From positions 2,102,001 through 2,166,000 of the forward strand of contig NZ_CP072141.1 in NCBI RefSeq assembly GCF_019355555.1: a stretch of DNA of 64,000 bases, written 5' to 3'. Of this stretch, positions 53,442-63,708 are shown one piece after another. Both the position numbers and the translations under genes were made by a program. Origin of the DNA: Rhizobium sp. L51/94. Its GTDB lineage: Bacteria; Pseudomonadota; Alphaproteobacteria; Rhizobiales; Rhizobiaceae. How positions within the stretch are numbered: the stretch's first letter is position 1; each line of letters starts with the position of its first letter. Under the pieces are notes generated by a model. The model was not told the origin of the DNA. It saw nothing but the letters and a program-made list of their open reading frames with translations, and searched no databases.

Positions 53442-54740
53442 ATGACCCATCCTTCCACCGAGCCCTTCTTCAATCGCCCGCTGTCCGAGGCCGATCCTGA
53501 AATCTTCGGCGCGATCACCAAGGAACTGGGTCGTCAGCGACACGAGATCGAACTGATCGCCTCCGAAAACATCGTCTCGCGCGCCGTGCTGGAAGCGCAG
53601 GGCTCGATCATGACCAACAAATATGCCGAGGGATATCCGGGCAAGCGCTACTACGGCGGCTGCCAGTTCGTCGACATCGCCGAGGAGCTGGCCATCTCGC
53701 GCGCCAAGCAGCTGTTCGGCGTCGAGTTCGCCAACGTCCAGCCAAACTCCGGCAGCCAAATGAACCAGGCTGTCTTTCTGGCGCTGCTGCAGCCGGGCGA
53801 CACATTCATGGGCCTTGACCTCAATTCCGGTGGTCACCTGACGCACGGCTCGCCGGTCAACATGTCAGGCAAGTGGTTCAACGTCGTTTCCTACGGCGTG
53901 CGCGAAGGCGACAACCTGCTCGACATGGAAGAAGTTGCCCGCAAGGCCGAGGAAACCAAGCCGAAGCTGATCATCGCCGGTGGCACGGCCTATTCCCGCA
54001 CCTGGAACTGGAAGCGTTTCCGTGAGATCGCAGACTCTGTCGGTGCCTACCTGATGGTCGACATGGCTCACATCGCCGGCCTCGTTGCCGGTGGCCAGCA
54101 TCCGTCGCCGTTCCCTCATTGCCACGTGGCGACGACCACGACCCACAAGTCGCTCCGCGGCCCGCGTGGTGGCATGATCCTTACCAATGATGAGGGTCTG
54201 GCAAAAAAGTTCAACTCGGCCGTCTTCCCGGGCCTGCAGGGCGGACCGCTGATGCACGTCATCGCCGCCAAGGCCGTCGCATTCGGCGAAGCGCTGAAGC
54301 CTGAATTCAAGGAATACGCCGCCCAGGTGGTCAAGAACGCCAAGACCCTGGCCGAAACGCTGATGGCCGGCGGTGTCGACGTCGTCTCCGGCGGCACCGA
54401 CAACCACCTGCTGCTGGTCGACCTGCGCAAGAAGAACGCCACAGGCAAGCGCGCCGAGGCAGCCCTTGGCCGCGCCTACATCACCTGCAACAAGAACGGC
54501 ATCCCCTTCGATCCGGAAAAGCCCTTCGTCACCTCGGGCGTCCGCCTCGGCACGCCAGCCGGCACGACGCGCGGTTTCAAGGAGGCCGAATTTAAGGAAA
54601 TCGGCAATGTCATCATAGAGGTGCTTGACGGCCTGAAGGTCGCCAACTCCGACGAAGGCAATGCCGTAGTCGAAGCTGCCGTCCGTGAGAAGGTCCTGGC
54701 CCTGACCAATCGCTTCCCGATGTACGACTACATCGGCTGA
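53442..54740 (+). CDS. glyA: Serine hydroxymethyltransferase
   Basis: A 432-residue PLP enzyme from ATG 53442. The PLP lysine is in [16 protein letters not shown] (about 223-238) and the N-terminal [17 protein letters not shown] plus [19 protein letters not shown] are canonical. It interconverts serine and glycine with tetrahydrofolate, feeding one-carbon units to purine and methionine synthesis. It heads a core run glyA-nrdR-ribD-ribE on one strand: nrdR starts nine bases after its stop. Confidence 0.98.
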   Translation: MTHPSTEPFFNRPLSEADPEIFGAITKELGRQRHEIELIASENIVSRAVLEAQGSIMTNKYAEGYPGKRYYGGCQFVDIAEELAISRAKQLFGVEFANVQPNSGSQMNQAVFLALLQPGDTFMGLDLNSGGHLTHGSPVNMSGKWFNVVSYGVREGDNLLDMEEVARKAEETKPKLIIAGGTAYSRTWNWKRFREIADSVGAYLMVDMAHIAGLVAGGQHPSPFPHCHVATTTTHKSLRGPRGGMILTNDEGLAKKFNSAVFPGLQGGPLMHVIAAKAVAFGEALKPEFKEYAAQVVKNAKTLAETLMAGGVDVVSGGTDNHLLLVDLRKKNATGKRAEAALGRAYITCNKNGIPFDPEKPFVTSGVRLGTPAGTTRGFKEAEFKEIGNVIIEVLDGLKVANSDEGNAVVEAAVREKVLALTNRFPMYDYIG

Positions 54741-54749
54741 GGGATTTAA

Positions 54750-55226
54750 ATGCGCTGCCCATATTGCGGGACCGAAGACACCCAGGTGAAGGATTCGCGT
54801 CCGGCGGAGGATAACACCTCCATCCGCCGGCGGCGCATCTGCCCGGAATGCGGCGGTCGCTTCACGACCTTCGAGCGCGTGCAGTTGCGCGAACTCATGG
54901 TCACCAAGAAGACCGGCCGCAAGGTTCTGTTCGACCGCAACAAGCTGGTGCGTTCCTTCGAGATCGCGCTGCGCAAGCGCCCGGTGGATCGAGACCGCAT
55001 CGAGCGCGCCGTCTCCGGCATTGTCCGTCGTCTTGAAAGTTCCGGCGAGACCGAGATCTCGTCCGAGCAGATCGGCCTGCAGGTTCTGGAAGCCCTGAAG
55101 ACGCTCGACGATGTCGCTTTCGTCCGTTACGCCTCTGTCTATCGGGACTTTTCCCATGCCGAGGATTTCGAAAAGGTCATCGCCGAGATCAACGCGAAGA
55201 TCGCCCGCGATCCACTGGACGGCTGA
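54750..55226 (+). CDS. nrdR: Transcriptional repressor NrdR
   Basis: A 158-residue protein with the zinc ribbon [15 protein letters not shown] and [16 protein letters not shown] (residues 3-46) and an ATP-cone ([21 protein letters not shown], about 55-75). NrdR represses ribonucleotide reductase genes in response to dATP/ATP. It lies in the glyA-nrdR-ribD-ribE operon; this order is conserved in alphaproteobacteria. Confidence 0.97.
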   Translation: MRCPYCGTEDTQVKDSRPAEDNTSIRRRRICPECGGRFTTFERVQLRELMVTKKTGRKVLFDRNKLVRSFEIALRKRPVDRDRIERAVSGIVRRLESSGETEISSEQIGLQVLEALKTLDDVAFVRYASVYRDFSHAEDFEKVIAEINAKIARDPLDG

Positions 55227-55229
55227 GCG

Positions 55230-56315
55230 ATGACTGGCCCAAAGTCGGCAACCGATGAATTCTTCATGGCCGAGGCCATCGCCCTCGGGCGCCGGCATCT
55301 CGGCCAGACCAGCACCAACCCTTCCGTCGGCTGTGTCATCGTCAAGGATGGCAGTGTTGTCGGCAGCGCGGTGACGGCTCTCGGCGGCCGACCGCATGCA
55401 GAGCCGCAGGCCCTGGCCGCAGCAGGCGAGTCGGCCCAGGGCGCTACGGCCTACGTCACGCTCGAACCCTGTTCCCATTACGGTCGCACGCCGCCCTGTG
55501 CCAATGCGCTGATTGCAGTAGGCGTTTCGCGCGTTGTCGTCAGCGTCGGTGATCCCGATGCCCGCGTCGCCGGTCGTGGTCTCCAGATGCTGCGGGCCGC
55601 CGGCATTACTGTCGAGACCGGCGTATTGGAGACGGAGGGCTGCCGGTCGATGGCTGGCTACCTCATGCGGCAGACTCAAGGCCGTCCCTATGTCACTGTC
55701 AAGCTTGCCATTTCCGCCGATGGCATGATCGGCAGGTTGGGTGCGGGACAGGTCGCGATCACCGGTCCGCAAGCCCGCGCTGCAGTCCAGCTTCTGCGCG
55801 CCGAGAGCGATGCTATCCTCGTCGGCATCGGTACCGCCATTGCAGACGATCCGCTGCTGACCTGCCGGGCGCCGGGTCTCGAACACCGCTCTCCCATTCG
55901 GGTGGTGCTTGATCGGAGGCTTGAACTGCCGCTGTCCTCGAACCTGGCAAAGACTGCCGGGGAGGTACCTGTGATTTCGGTCGGGCTCGTCAATGACGCG
56001 GACCGGCGCGCGGCTCTCCGGGATGCAGGCATCGAGATCCTCGATCAGGATCCGAAAGATCTGGCGATGCTGCTGACGACGCTTGGCGGTCGCGGCATAT
56101 CCTCGCTGCTGGTGGAGGGCGGCGCTAAGACTATCCGCAGTTTTCTCGCGGCCAGTCTCGTCGACCGCATCCTGCTATTTCAAGCACCCATCACCATCGG
56201 CACGGATGGCCTTGCATCGCCGGTTCAAAGCACCGATATCCCTGCAGGCTTCACCCATGTCGGCACCGAAGTCTACGGCGACGATCGCTGCGACACCTAT
56301 GAGAGAGACATCTGA
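55230..56315 (+). CDS. ribD: Bifunctional riboflavin biosynthesis deaminase/reductase RibD
   Basis: A 361-residue protein. The deaminase domain has GGRPHAEPQAL (zinc His with catalytic Glu) and LEPCSHYGRTPPC (zinc Cys pair), residues about 48-90. The reductase domain follows with KLAISADGMIG and LVEGGAKTIRSF. It deaminates the pyrimidine and reduces the ribosyl group in riboflavin synthesis. Its stop overlaps the ribE start (TGATG). Confidence 0.97.
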   Translation: MTGPKSATDEFFMAEAIALGRRHLGQTSTNPSVGCVIVKDGSVVGSAVTALGGRPHAEPQALAAAGESAQGATAYVTLEPCSHYGRTPPCANALIAVGVSRVVVSVGDPDARVAGRGLQMLRAAGITVETGVLETEGCRSMAGYLMRQTQGRPYVTVKLAISADGMIGRLGAGQVAITGPQARAAVQLLRAESDAILVGIGTAIADDPLLTCRAPGLEHRSPIRVVLDRRLELPLSSNLAKTAGEVPVISVGLVNDADRRAALRDAGIEILDQDPKDLAMLLTTLGGRGISSLLVEGGAKTIRSFLAASLVDRILLFQAPITIGTDGLASPVQSTDIPAGFTHVGTEVYGDDRCDTYERDI

Positions 56316-56935
56316 TGTTCACCGGAATTGTCACCGATATCGGCACCGTCGAAGAAGTTTCCCCCATGAAGGAGGGCATCAAGCTTCGCGTCGCCACCAT
56401 CTACGATCCGCAGACCATCGCCATGGGCGCATCGATCTCCCATTCGGGCATCTGCCTGACGGTGACCGGTCTTCCCGAAGGCGGAAGCAACGATCGCTGG
56501 TTCGAGGTGGAAGCCTGGGAAGAGGCCCTTCGCCTGACAACGGTTGGCACCTGGACGGCAGGCACCCGCATTAATCTCGAGCGCTCCCTGAAGATCGGTG
56601 ATGAACTCGGCGGCCACATCGTCTCCGGCCATATCGACGGCAAGGCCGAGATCTTGTCGGTTACAGAGGAGGGCGAGGCCACCCGTTATCGCCTGCGCGC
56701 ACCAGAGCACCTCGCCAAATTCGTGGCGCCGAAGGGCTCGATTGCTCTCGACGGCACATCGCTCACCGTCAACGCCGTGAATGGCACCGATTTCGACGTT
56801 CTGCTCATCCGTCACACGCTCGAGGTCACCACCTGGGGCGAGCGCAAGACCGGCGATTTCGTCAATTTCGAAGTCGACACCATGGCGCGATACGCCGCGC
56901 GACTGGCAGAGTTCCCGGCCGCGCAAGCGGGTTGA
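56315..56935 (+). CDS. ribE: Riboflavin synthase alpha subunit
   Basis: A 206-residue protein with two lumazine-binding repeats: MFTGIVTDIGTVEEV at the start of the first, and HIVSGHIDGKAEIL at the start of the second. It dismutates two lumazine molecules to riboflavin and the pyrimidine. It is translationally coupled to ribD. Lumazine synthase ribH lies 2 kb downstream, after a cytochrome b561 gene and a reverse-strand pair. Confidence 0.97.
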   Translation: MFTGIVTDIGTVEEVSPMKEGIKLRVATIYDPQTIAMGASISHSGICLTVTGLPEGGSNDRWFEVEAWEEALRLTTVGTWTAGTRINLERSLKIGDELGGHIVSGHIDGKAEILSVTEEGEATRYRLRAPEHLAKFVAPKGSIALDGTSLTVNAVNGTDFDVLLIRHTLEVTTWGERKTGDFVNFEVDTMARYAARLAEFPAAQAG

Positions 56936-57138
56936 AGCGTGCGGTCATCATCAAAAAGCGACCTTTTCGCTGCATTTCGTAATCTTGGCGTAAGAAATCT
57001 GCGTTAGGCGCTGCGGGTGCGCCAGATCAACGCGCATTTTTGAAAACTGCGGCATCGATGGGATCCGACCTTTGTATCCATGTCTGCCTCATCTGCGTTG
57101 TAGCTTCGACGCCGTGTAACGTAAAAGCAGGAAATCCA

Positions 57139-57708
57139 ATGTCCATCGAATCCTTGTCACCAGTCCGAGCCGGGCGCGCTATGCGATACGACCGATGGAC
57201 AATAACCCTGCACTGGTTCTCGGCATTGCTGGTCATCGCCCTGTTCGCCTCCGCGATCACCTGGGATTACCTGCCGAGGGGCACGCCGCTTCGCAAATCC
57301 CTGCAGTCCCTGCATATTTCGATGGGCATCCTGCTCAGCGTGATCTTCATCGCACGCGTCTTCTGGCGTTCGACGGGTGGCCGCAAGCTTGCCGCGCTGG
57401 AAACCGGTATCCAGCGCATCCTGTCGAAGAGTGTCCACCATCTGCTCTACCTCATGCTGGCGGCGCAGATTGTGCTCGGCTATCTCTTCCGCTGGGCGCA
57501 GGGCGAGCCGTTCATGTTCTTCGGCCTGTTTTCGATTCCCAATCCTATCGGGGAGAACAAGGAGCTAGGCCACTGGTATTCCTCGATCCACTATTACGTG
57601 GGCTGGACGATTATCATCCTTGCATGTGGGCACGCCGTTGCCGCTCTCGCACACCATTACCTGATGCGCGACGGTGTGCTGAGACGGATGCTGCCGGCGC
57701 GCGTCTGA
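57139..57708 (+). CDS. Cytochrome b561 family protein
   Basis: A 189-residue membrane protein from ATG 57139, where AGGAAA stands five bases upstream; a longer frame is not supported. Four hydrophobic helices contain His residues suited to two hemes: TLHWFSALL, SLHISMG, VHHLLYLM and GHAVAALAHHYL. These diheme proteins carry electrons between quinone and a periplasmic partner, or act as superoxide-quinone oxidoreductase in E. coli CybB. It sits between ribE and ribH, separated from both by promoter-sized gaps, so it is probably independent of the rib genes. Confidence 0.9.
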   Translation: MSIESLSPVRAGRAMRYDRWTITLHWFSALLVIALFASAITWDYLPRGTPLRKSLQSLHISMGILLSVIFIARVFWRSTGGRKLAALETGIQRILSKSVHHLLYLMLAAQIVLGYLFRWAQGEPFMFFGLFSIPNPIGENKELGHWYSSIHYYVGWTIIILACGHAVAALAHHYLMRDGVLRRMLPARV

Positions 57709-57711
57709 GTC

Positions 57712-58260
57712 TTAAAGGCGGCGTGCACGTTCCAGCAGCGTGACCTCGGAGCCGAGGTAGGAAGTGGTGGTGACCTTTTCGAAACCGAGCTTTTCGGCCA
57801 CCCGCATGGAAGCACCGTGTTCGGAGGCGATGATGCAGGTCATGCGCTGCTCGGGGAAGCGCTCCTGGCCCCAGGCGATCATCGCCGAGACGGCTTCGGT
57901 CGCATAGCCCTTGCCATGAAAGGTGGGGTTCAGCACCCAGCCTGTTTCCAGTGTTCCCGCGATCGACGGTGTCATGTCACGCATTGCCTCCAGGAACCCG
58001 GCTTCGCCGACAAACGCGCCGCTTTCTCTTTCTTCGATAGCCCAGAAGCCGAAACCGAGCATCTGCCAACTCCCGGCATAGCGAAGCAGCCGCGCCCAGC
58101 TTTGCTCGCGTGAGAACGGCACCGCGCCGATGAAGCGGACCACGGCTGGGTCGGCCCACAGCGCCGTGCAAGCCTCGAGATCGTCGAGCCGGTGCGCCCG
58201 CAGGACCAGACGCTCGGTGACCATCACCGGCACATTGCCATCCGCTGCTTCCATGCTCAT
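57712..58260 (-). CDS. GNAT family N-acetyltransferase (RimJ/RimL-like)
   Basis: A 182-residue protein. The opening VTERLVLRAHRLDDLEACTALWADPAVVRFI is the RimJ/RimL-type start, the acetyl-CoA loop is in NPTFHGKGYATEAVSAMIAWG (near 110-130), and the end ASMRVAEKLGFEKV is the GNAT motif B. Substrate unknown. Its start overlaps the cupin stop by four bases, making a two-gene operon. Confidence 0.9.
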   Translation of the reverse strand: MSMEAADGNVPVMVTERLVLRAHRLDDLEACTALWADPAVVRFIGAVPFSREQSWARLLRYAGSWQMLGFGFWAIEERESGAFVGEAGFLEAMRDMTPSIAGTLETGWVLNPTFHGKGYATEAVSAMIAWGQERFPEQRMTCIIASEHGASMRVAEKLGFEKVTTTSYLGSEVTLLERARRL

Positions 58261-58760
58261 GCGCCGGGTTCTCCGTCCCAGTAATCCACATTGCTCTCTT
58301 CCCGGCCGACGAAGCGGAAGCGCTTCGTCACGGCGTCGCCGACCCGCGTCTTTGCCATGAACTTTCCGGAATCGGGATACTCGCAGATCTCGGTTCTGGC
58401 TACCGTCGAGATGGCGACGAAGACGAGGGGCGTGTCGCCCGTATTGATCAGCTGGTGCGCCGTTTCCGGGCCGCCTGCGGGCGCGCCGAGCACATCGCCG
58501 GCCTTGACCGTAATACGCCGCGCACCGAACCGGTAGTCGCCCTGCCCGGAGAGGATGATGAACGCCTCGTCCTCGACATGGTGGTTGTGGAACGGGCAGC
58601 CGGACTTGCCGGGCGGGACGATGTTGTAACTCATGCCCAGTTGCTTCAGCCCGATTATTGCCCCGAAGGAAGCGTCGCTGCCGCCGTAATATTCGCCCTG
58701 TTGCCAGTCTTCCAGCGGCAGCGCGTCGAGGCTGACGGCAACCTTGTCTGTGTCTGTCAT
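58257..58760 (-). CDS. Cupin domain protein
   Basis: A 167-residue protein with one cupin barrel: GKSGCPFHNHHVEDEAFIILSGQGDYRFG (metal His and Glu set, about 52-80, quoted in part) and the second motif PETAHQLINTGDTPLVFVAIS. Cupins can be dioxygenases, isomerases or sugar/ligand binders; the length fits a mono-cupin enzyme or sensor. It is the first gene of an operon with the GNAT gene, divergent from ribH. Confidence 0.88.
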   Translation of the reverse strand: MTDTDKVAVSLDALPLEDWQQGEYYGGSDASFGAIIGLKQLGMSYNIVPPGKSGCPFHNHHVEDEAFIILSGQGDYRFGARRITVKAGDVLGAPAGGPETAHQLINTGDTPLVFVAISTVARTEICEYPDSGKFMAKTRVGDAVTKRFRFVGREESNVDYWDGEPGA

Positions 58761-58941
58761 TCACAACTCCCTGTGGTGGTACCAGATTATCGGAACCCGG
58801 CCAGGGCGGGAAGGGCAGTCTTGCGCGGTTCCGGGCGCTCTATTGCCTGTCTGAGACCGAAAAACACTTGCCAACCGCGATACGGCATGGTTTGACGCCC
58901 GCCATGTCAGGCGTTCGCGCCACTCAAGATCCAGGTGCCGT

Positions 58942-59397
58942 ATGTCCAGCTCATCCAATGCTCATATTCTGATTATCGAAGCCCGCTTCTATGACGATAT
59001 GGCCGATGCGCTTCTCGACGGCGCCAAGCATGCGCTCGAAGAAGCCGGCGCAACCTACGACATCATCACCGTGCCCGGCGCGCTGGAAATTCCGGCGACC
59101 ATCGCCATGGCGCTTGACGGCGCCGACAATGGCGGCACGGCATATGACGGTTTCGTTGCGCTCGGAATGGTCATTCGCGGCGAGACCTACCATTTCGATA
59201 TCGTTTCCAACGAGTCGTCGCGCGCATTGATGGATCTGTCCGTCAGCGAGTCGCTCGCCATCGGCAACGGCATTCTCACCGTCGAAAACGACGAACAGGC
59301 CTGGAGCCGCGCCCGCCGCAGCGACAAGGACAAGGGTGGCTTTGCCGCCCGCGCCGCCTTGACGATGATTTCCGTCAAGCAGAAGCTGGGTGCCTGA
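58942..59397 (+). CDS. ribH: 6,7-dimethyl-8-ribityllumazine synthase
   Basis: A 151-residue lumazine synthase. [22 protein letters not shown] starts the core, [15 protein letters not shown] and [26 protein letters not shown] (catalytic His in YHFD) are conserved. It condenses the pyrimidine with dihydroxybutanone phosphate. Of the two RibH types found in rhizobia this resembles RibH1. nusB starts four bases after its stop, an alphaproteobacterial arrangement. Confidence 0.97.
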   Translation: MSSSSNAHILIIEARFYDDMADALLDGAKHALEEAGATYDIITVPGALEIPATIAMALDGADNGGTAYDGFVALGMVIRGETYHFDIVSNESSRALMDLSVSESLAIGNGILTVENDEQAWSRARRSDKDKGGFAARAALTMISVKQKLGA

Positions 59398-59400
59398 GCG

Positions 59401-59883
59401 ATGAGCAACGAGGAAGTCGAGCGCCCGGTCAAGACCGCCAACCAGCGCGGCGCAGCGCGTCTCGCCGCAGTACAGGCGCTCTACCAGATGGATATCGGCG
59501 GCAGCGGCGTGCTCGAGGTCGTTGCCGAATACGAGGCGCATCGCCTCGGACAGGAAGTCGACGGCGAAACCTACCTGAAGGCCGATGCCTCCTGGTTCCG
59601 CTCGATCGTATCGGGCGTGGTTCGTGAGCAGACGCATCTCGATCCGCTGATCGGCCAGGCGCTGCAGGACGACTGGGCTTTGTCGCGTCTCGACAGCACG
59701 GTGCGTGCCATCCTGCGTGCAGGCACATTCGAGATCGTCGATCGCAAGGATGTACCGGTGGCCGTCATCGTCACCGAATACGTCGAGATCGCCCAGGCAT
59801 TCTTCGGCGACGACGAGCCCAAGCTCGTCAACGCGGTGCTCGACCGCATCGCCAAGCAAGTCCGGGTCGAGACGAAGAAGTGA
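59401..59883 (+). CDS. nusB: Transcription antitermination factor NusB
   Basis: A 160-residue helical protein starting with [14 protein letters not shown] and ending with [26 protein letters not shown], the NusB fold. It binds boxA RNA with NusE in rRNA antitermination. Only four bases separate it from ribH. Confidence 0.96.
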   Translation: MSNEEVERPVKTANQRGAARLAAVQALYQMDIGGSGVLEVVAEYEAHRLGQEVDGETYLKADASWFRSIVSGVVREQTHLDPLIGQALQDDWALSRLDSTVRAILRAGTFEIVDRKDVPVAVIVTEYVEIAQAFFGDDEPKLVNAVLDRIAKQVRVETKK

Positions 59884-60181
59884 TTCTCGCCTGAGTCGCC
59901 GTAGTAGTTCGAAAATCTACCCCTGCGCGCCGCTTCTTCGTCATCCCATCCGGCTTTTTCAGCCCTGATTTGGCTCGCTTTGCAGGATCTTCGGCACTCC
60001 CGTGCATAACGACTGCTGTTTTTGCCACCCATGGCTTTTTGCCTGCCGCCCGTCTTGACGCGCGGTTGTCCCGCACGCAATCTCGCCTTCCGCAAAGGCC
60101 GCCATCCTTGGAGGAGGTTGGCGACCGATGCCTTTTGCGGCCGGGGGAGACAAGCGCCGGCTTTTTGGGAGGGAAGATCGA

Positions 60182-62326
60182 ATGCTTATACTTTTTGGCG
60201 TCATTGCATGTGGGGTGCTGTCGCTGCTCTACGCGGGATGGGCGACCCGCTCGGTGCTGGCTGCCGACCAGGGCAATGCGCGAATGCAGGAAATTGCCGG
60301 CTATATTCGCGAAGGCGCGCAGGCCTATCTGACGCGTCAGTATAAAACCATTGCCATTGTCGGCCTCGTTGTCTTCTTCGCCGCCTGGTGGCTGCTCTCG
60401 GGCGAGGCGGCTATCGGCTTCCTCATCGGCGCGGTACTCTCCGGTGCCGCCGGCTTCATCGGCATGCACGTCTCGGTGCGCGCCAATGTCCGCACCGCAC
60501 AGGCGTCGTCTGTCAGCTTGTCGGCAGGCCTCGATATCGCTTTCAAATCCGGCGCGATCACCGGCATGCTGGTGGCCGGTCTCGCTCTGCTCGGCGTCTC
60601 CGTCTACTACGGTGTCCTTACCGGCATTCTCGGTCACGATCCCGGCTCGCGAGATGTCGTCGATGCGCTTGTGGCACTCGGCTTCGGCGCCTCGCTGATC
60701 TCGATCTTCGCCCGGCTCGGCGGCGGTATCTTCACCAAGGGCGCCGATGTCGGTGGCGATCTCGTCGGCAAGGTGGAGGCCGGTATTCCGGAAGACGACC
60801 CACGCAACCCGGCCACCATTGCCGATAACGTCGGCGACAACGTCGGCGATTGTGCCGGCATGGCGGCCGACCTGTTCGAGACCTATGCCGTCTCCGTCGT
60901 CGCCACCATGGTGCTGGCTTCGATCTTCTTTGCAGGCAGCGCCATCCTGCCGGTCGCCATGGTCTATCCGCTGGCCATCTGCGGCACCTGCATCATCACC
61001 TCGATCATCGGCACTTTCTTCGTCAAGCTCGGCCCCAACGGCTCGATCATGGGCGCGCTCTACAAAGGGCTTGTTGCCACCGGGCTGCTGTCGATCGCAG
61101 GGCTTGCCATCGCGACATCGGCCACCATCGGCTGGGGCTCGATCGGAACAGTCGGCGGCGTCGATGTCTCCGGCCTCAACCTCTTCTACTGCGGTCTCGT
61201 CGGTCTGCTTGTTACGGCCCTCATCGTCGTCATCACCGAATACTACACCGCGACAGGCAAGCGCCCGGTGGTCTCCATCGCCCAGGCGTCGGTGACTGGT
61301 CACGGAACCAACGTCATCCAGGGACTGGCTGTTTCGCTCGAATCGACGGCGCTGCCGGCCATCGTCATCATCGGCGGCATCGTTGCCACCTACCAGCTCG
61401 GTGGCCTTTTCGGCACCGGCATCGCCGTCACGGCAATGCTGGGCCTCGCCGGAATGATCGTCGCGCTCGACGCTTTCGGTCCGGTCACCGACAATGCCGG
61501 CGGCATTGCCGAAATGGCCCATCTGCCGCCTGAGGTCCGCAAATCTACCGATGCGCTGGATGCGGTCGGCAATACGACCAAGGCCGTCACCAAGGGCTAT
61601 GCCATCGGATCTGCCGGCCTCGGCGCCCTCGTGCTGTTTGCCGCCTATTCCAACGACCTGAAATATTTCGCCGCCCATGGCGACCTGTTTCCCTACTTCG
61701 CCAACATGGGGGCGATTTCCTTCGATCTCGCCAATCCCTACGTTGTCGCCGGACTGCTCTTCGGCGGCATGATTCCCTACCTGTTCGGCGGCATCGCCAT
61801 GACAGCGGTCGGCCGCGCCGCCGGTGCCATCGTCGAGGAAGTACGCCGGCAATTTCGCGAAAAGCCCGGCATCATGCTCGGCACCGAGCGCCCGGATTAC
61901 GGTCGGGCCGTGGATATCCTGACGAAGGCGGCCATCCGCGAGATGATCGTCCCTTCGCTGCTGCCGGTGCTGGCGCCAGTCGTGGTCTATTTCGGAGTGC
62001 TGCTGATATCGGGGTCGAAGGCCTCGGCCTTTGCAGCACTTGGCGCCTCGCTGCTCGGCGTCATCATCAACGGCCTGTTCGTCGCCATCTCGATGACGTC
62101 GGGCGGCGGCGCATGGGACAATGCCAAGAAGTCGTTCGAGGATGGTTTCGTCGACAAGGATGGCGTGCGGCACATGAAGGGATCGGAGGCACACATGGCC
62201 TCTGTGACTGGCGATACCGTCGGCGATCCCTACAAGGATACGGCCGGTCCCGCCGTCAATCCGGCGATCAAGATCACCAACATCGTTGCCCTGCTGCTGC
62301 TGGCAGTGCTGGCTCGGTCAGCCTGA
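60182..62326 (+). CDS. hppA: Membrane-bound proton-pumping pyrophosphatase
   Basis: A 714-residue protein with 15-16 transmembrane helices from ATG 60182 and a GGAGGG ribosome site. The pyrophosphate-binding segment [38 protein letters not shown] (about 192-230, in parts) is fully conserved. GNTTKA has Lys467 where potassium-dependent enzymes have Ala, so it is a potassium-independent H+ pump. It couples pyrophosphate hydrolysis to proton export in the inner membrane or acidocalcisome. It follows nusB by about 300 bases, where I see no gene. Confidence 0.97.
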   Translation: MLILFGVIACGVLSLLYAGWATRSVLAADQGNARMQEIAGYIREGAQAYLTRQYKTIAIVGLVVFFAAWWLLSGEAAIGFLIGAVLSGAAGFIGMHVSVRANVRTAQASSVSLSAGLDIAFKSGAITGMLVAGLALLGVSVYYGVLTGILGHDPGSRDVVDALVALGFGASLISIFARLGGGIFTKGADVGGDLVGKVEAGIPEDDPRNPATIADNVGDNVGDCAGMAADLFETYAVSVVATMVLASIFFAGSAILPVAMVYPLAICGTCIITSIIGTFFVKLGPNGSIMGALYKGLVATGLLSIAGLAIATSATIGWGSIGTVGGVDVSGLNLFYCGLVGLLVTALIVVITEYYTATGKRPVVSIAQASVTGHGTNVIQGLAVSLESTALPAIVIIGGIVATYQLGGLFGTGIAVTAMLGLAGMIVALDAFGPVTDNAGGIAEMAHLPPEVRKSTDALDAVGNTTKAVTKGYAIGSAGLGALVLFAAYSNDLKYFAAHGDLFPYFANMGAISFDLANPYVVAGLLFGGMIPYLFGGIAMTAVGRAAGAIVEEVRRQFREKPGIMLGTERPDYGRAVDILTKAAIREMIVPSLLPVLAPVVVYFGVLLISGSKASAFAALGASLLGVIINGLFVAISMTSGGGAWDNAKKSFEDGFVDKDGVRHMKGSEAHMASVTGDTVGDPYKDTAGPAVNPAIKITNIVALLLLAVLARSA

Positions 62327-62335
62327 TACACCAAA

Positions 62336-62367
62336 AAGCCCGCGGCGCATGAGTGCGTCGCGGGCTT
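62336..62367. terminator. Bidirectional terminator between hppA and bamE
   Basis: AAGCCCGCGGCGC (62336-62348) pairs with GCGTCGCGGGCTT (62355-62367) with one mismatch. A-rich on the left and T-bearing on the right, between convergent genes. Confidence 0.75.
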
Positions 62368-62384
62368 CGTCTTGATTGGTGGGC

Positions 62385-62894
62385 TTATTGGCCCGGGTTG
62401 ACGGTGTTCAGCAGGTTCTTGGCGCCATTGGCACCCGTGCCGCTGCCCATCAGGACCTGCTGCAGGAAGGTCATGTCCTTGCCGCCTGTTGGCGTCGTGC
62501 GCGAAATCATGTCGAACGGCTTGCCGTCCTTCAGCGAGTAGTTCGCCCGCTGCTTCACGACACCGTCCTTGTCGAAGTAGATCGCCAGGATCGACTGGGC
62601 GACCAGGTGCGGCTTCATGAAGGCCACCGGGCGCGTACGCTTCTGGGAGATGTAATAGAACACCTCGCCGTCGAACGTCGCCGTCGTCGATGGCGTGCCC
62701 AGCGACAGCAGCACCTGCTCGCGGCTGGAGCCGACCGGCACCAGATCGAGCGACTGCTGGTCGAAGATGTAGCCGCCATTCATGACGTCGCCAGTCTGGC
62801 AGCCTGCAATCCCTGCGGTGGCAATCAGCAGGGCGATAGTGGCGCCCCGGATGAAAGTTCTGTCCGACTTGAAATCCCGTCGCGTCAACGACAT
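62385..62894 (-). CDS. bamE: Outer membrane protein assembly factor BamE (SmpA/OmlA)
   Basis: A 169-residue lipoprotein from ATG 62894. After a hydrophobic signal, the lipobox is GIAGC near residue 32, slightly long because of a basic N-terminal region. The SmpA/OmlA domain starts PVGSSREQVLLSLGTPSTTATF (about 52-74). BamE stabilises BamA and the BAM complex that inserts outer-membrane barrels such as the one at 11.8 kb. It is divergent from the CBP3-like chaperone gene, as in other Rhizobiales. Confidence 0.93.
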   Translation of the reverse strand: MSLTRRDFKSDRTFIRGATIALLIATAGIAGCQTGDVMNGGYIFDQQSLDLVPVGSSREQVLLSLGTPSTTATFDGEVFYYISQKRTRPVAFMKPHLVAQSILAIYFDKDGVVKQRANYSLKDGKPFDMISRTTPTGGKDMTFLQQVLMGSGTGANGAKNLLNTVNPGQ

Positions 62895-63162
62895 CTCCCT
62901 ATCTATCAATCCTGCGGCCGACCGCCCGGAACACTTGCTGCGCACATCATTATGGCGTTTCCGCGATATGCGGAAAATCCGGTGATGGACGAATGGCCCT
63001 GAAGCGACTGTCGTGGCACCAGGGCCGGACAGATCGGGCGGTTCCCGCAAGGGCACCAACGGCATTGCAATTCGCGCCTGCTTCGGTAAACCAGCTTTTT
63101 GACGGATGCAACAAGGGCCGGCGCCATGCGGCGCGCCGAATGGGCCAATTCTGGGAAATTCG

Positions 63163-63699
63163 ATGATCTTCGGGCTCTTTGCCAAAAAGAATCACAATCG
63201 GACGATCGTCGAGCGGCAATATGCTGCCCTGACCGCTGCAGCCCGCCAGCCCGGCTTCTATGCCGCACTGGACGTCCCGGACACGGTGATGGGCCGTTTC
63301 GAAATGCTGTCGGCCGTCATGATCCTGTTTTTTCGCCGCACCCGGTCGTCTCGGACCAGCGGCCAGGAGATCGCCCAGGAAATTGTCGATGCATTCTTCC
63401 AGGATATCGACTATTCGATCCGGGAACTCGGCGTCGGCGACAACGGCGTGCCAAAGCGGATGAAGAAACTGGCCGGCATGTTCTACGGTCGTCTCGAATC
63501 CTACGCTGCGGCGATGGACAGCAACGATCGTGAGGCACTCGCGCAGGCGCTACGCCGCAACATATATCCCGAACCGCGCGACGATGCGCCTGACATGCTG
63601 GGATTGGCCGACTGGATGATGTCGGCGGAAAACCATCTGTCGGGCATTTCGGAAGCGGAAATTGCCACAGGCTCGGCGTCACTGCCGGTGCCGGCATAG
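63163..63699 (+). CDS. Ubiquinol-cytochrome c chaperone family protein (CBP3/UQCC1-like)
   Basis: A 178-residue protein from ATG 63163. The core shows YAALTAAARQPGFYAALDVPDTVMGRFEMLSAVM, QEIVDAFFQDIDYSIRELGVGDNGVPKRMKKLAGMFYGRL (quoted for family landmarks only, in part) as in mitochondrial CBP3. The mitochondrial protein helps cytochrome b assembly into complex III; the bacterial role is inferred. It is followed nine bases later by the DUF177 gene, a conserved pair next to bamE. Confidence 0.9.
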   Translation: MIFGLFAKKNHNRTIVERQYAALTAAARQPGFYAALDVPDTVMGRFEMLSAVMILFFRRTRSSRTSGQEIAQEIVDAFFQDIDYSIRELGVGDNGVPKRMKKLAGMFYGRLESYAAAMDSNDREALAQALRRNIYPEPRDDAPDMLGLADWMMSAENHLSGISEAEIATGSASLPVPA

Positions 63700-63708
63700 G
63701 AGGCAAAG

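Noticed and set aside
53865..55886. A 673-codon minus-strand frame opposite glyA, nrdR and ribD
   Set aside because: All three plus-strand genes are complete and recognisable; the frame crosses gene boundaries, which marks it as a shadow.
56936..57138. An FMN riboswitch near the rib genes
   Set aside because: No RFN-element consensus was found in the gaps before ribE, the b561 gene or ribH.
59884..62194. A 788-codon minus-strand frame opposite hppA
   Set aside because: Its composition is dominated by Asp, Gly and Arg repeats typical of antisense translation, while the plus strand encodes a fully conserved pyrophosphatase.
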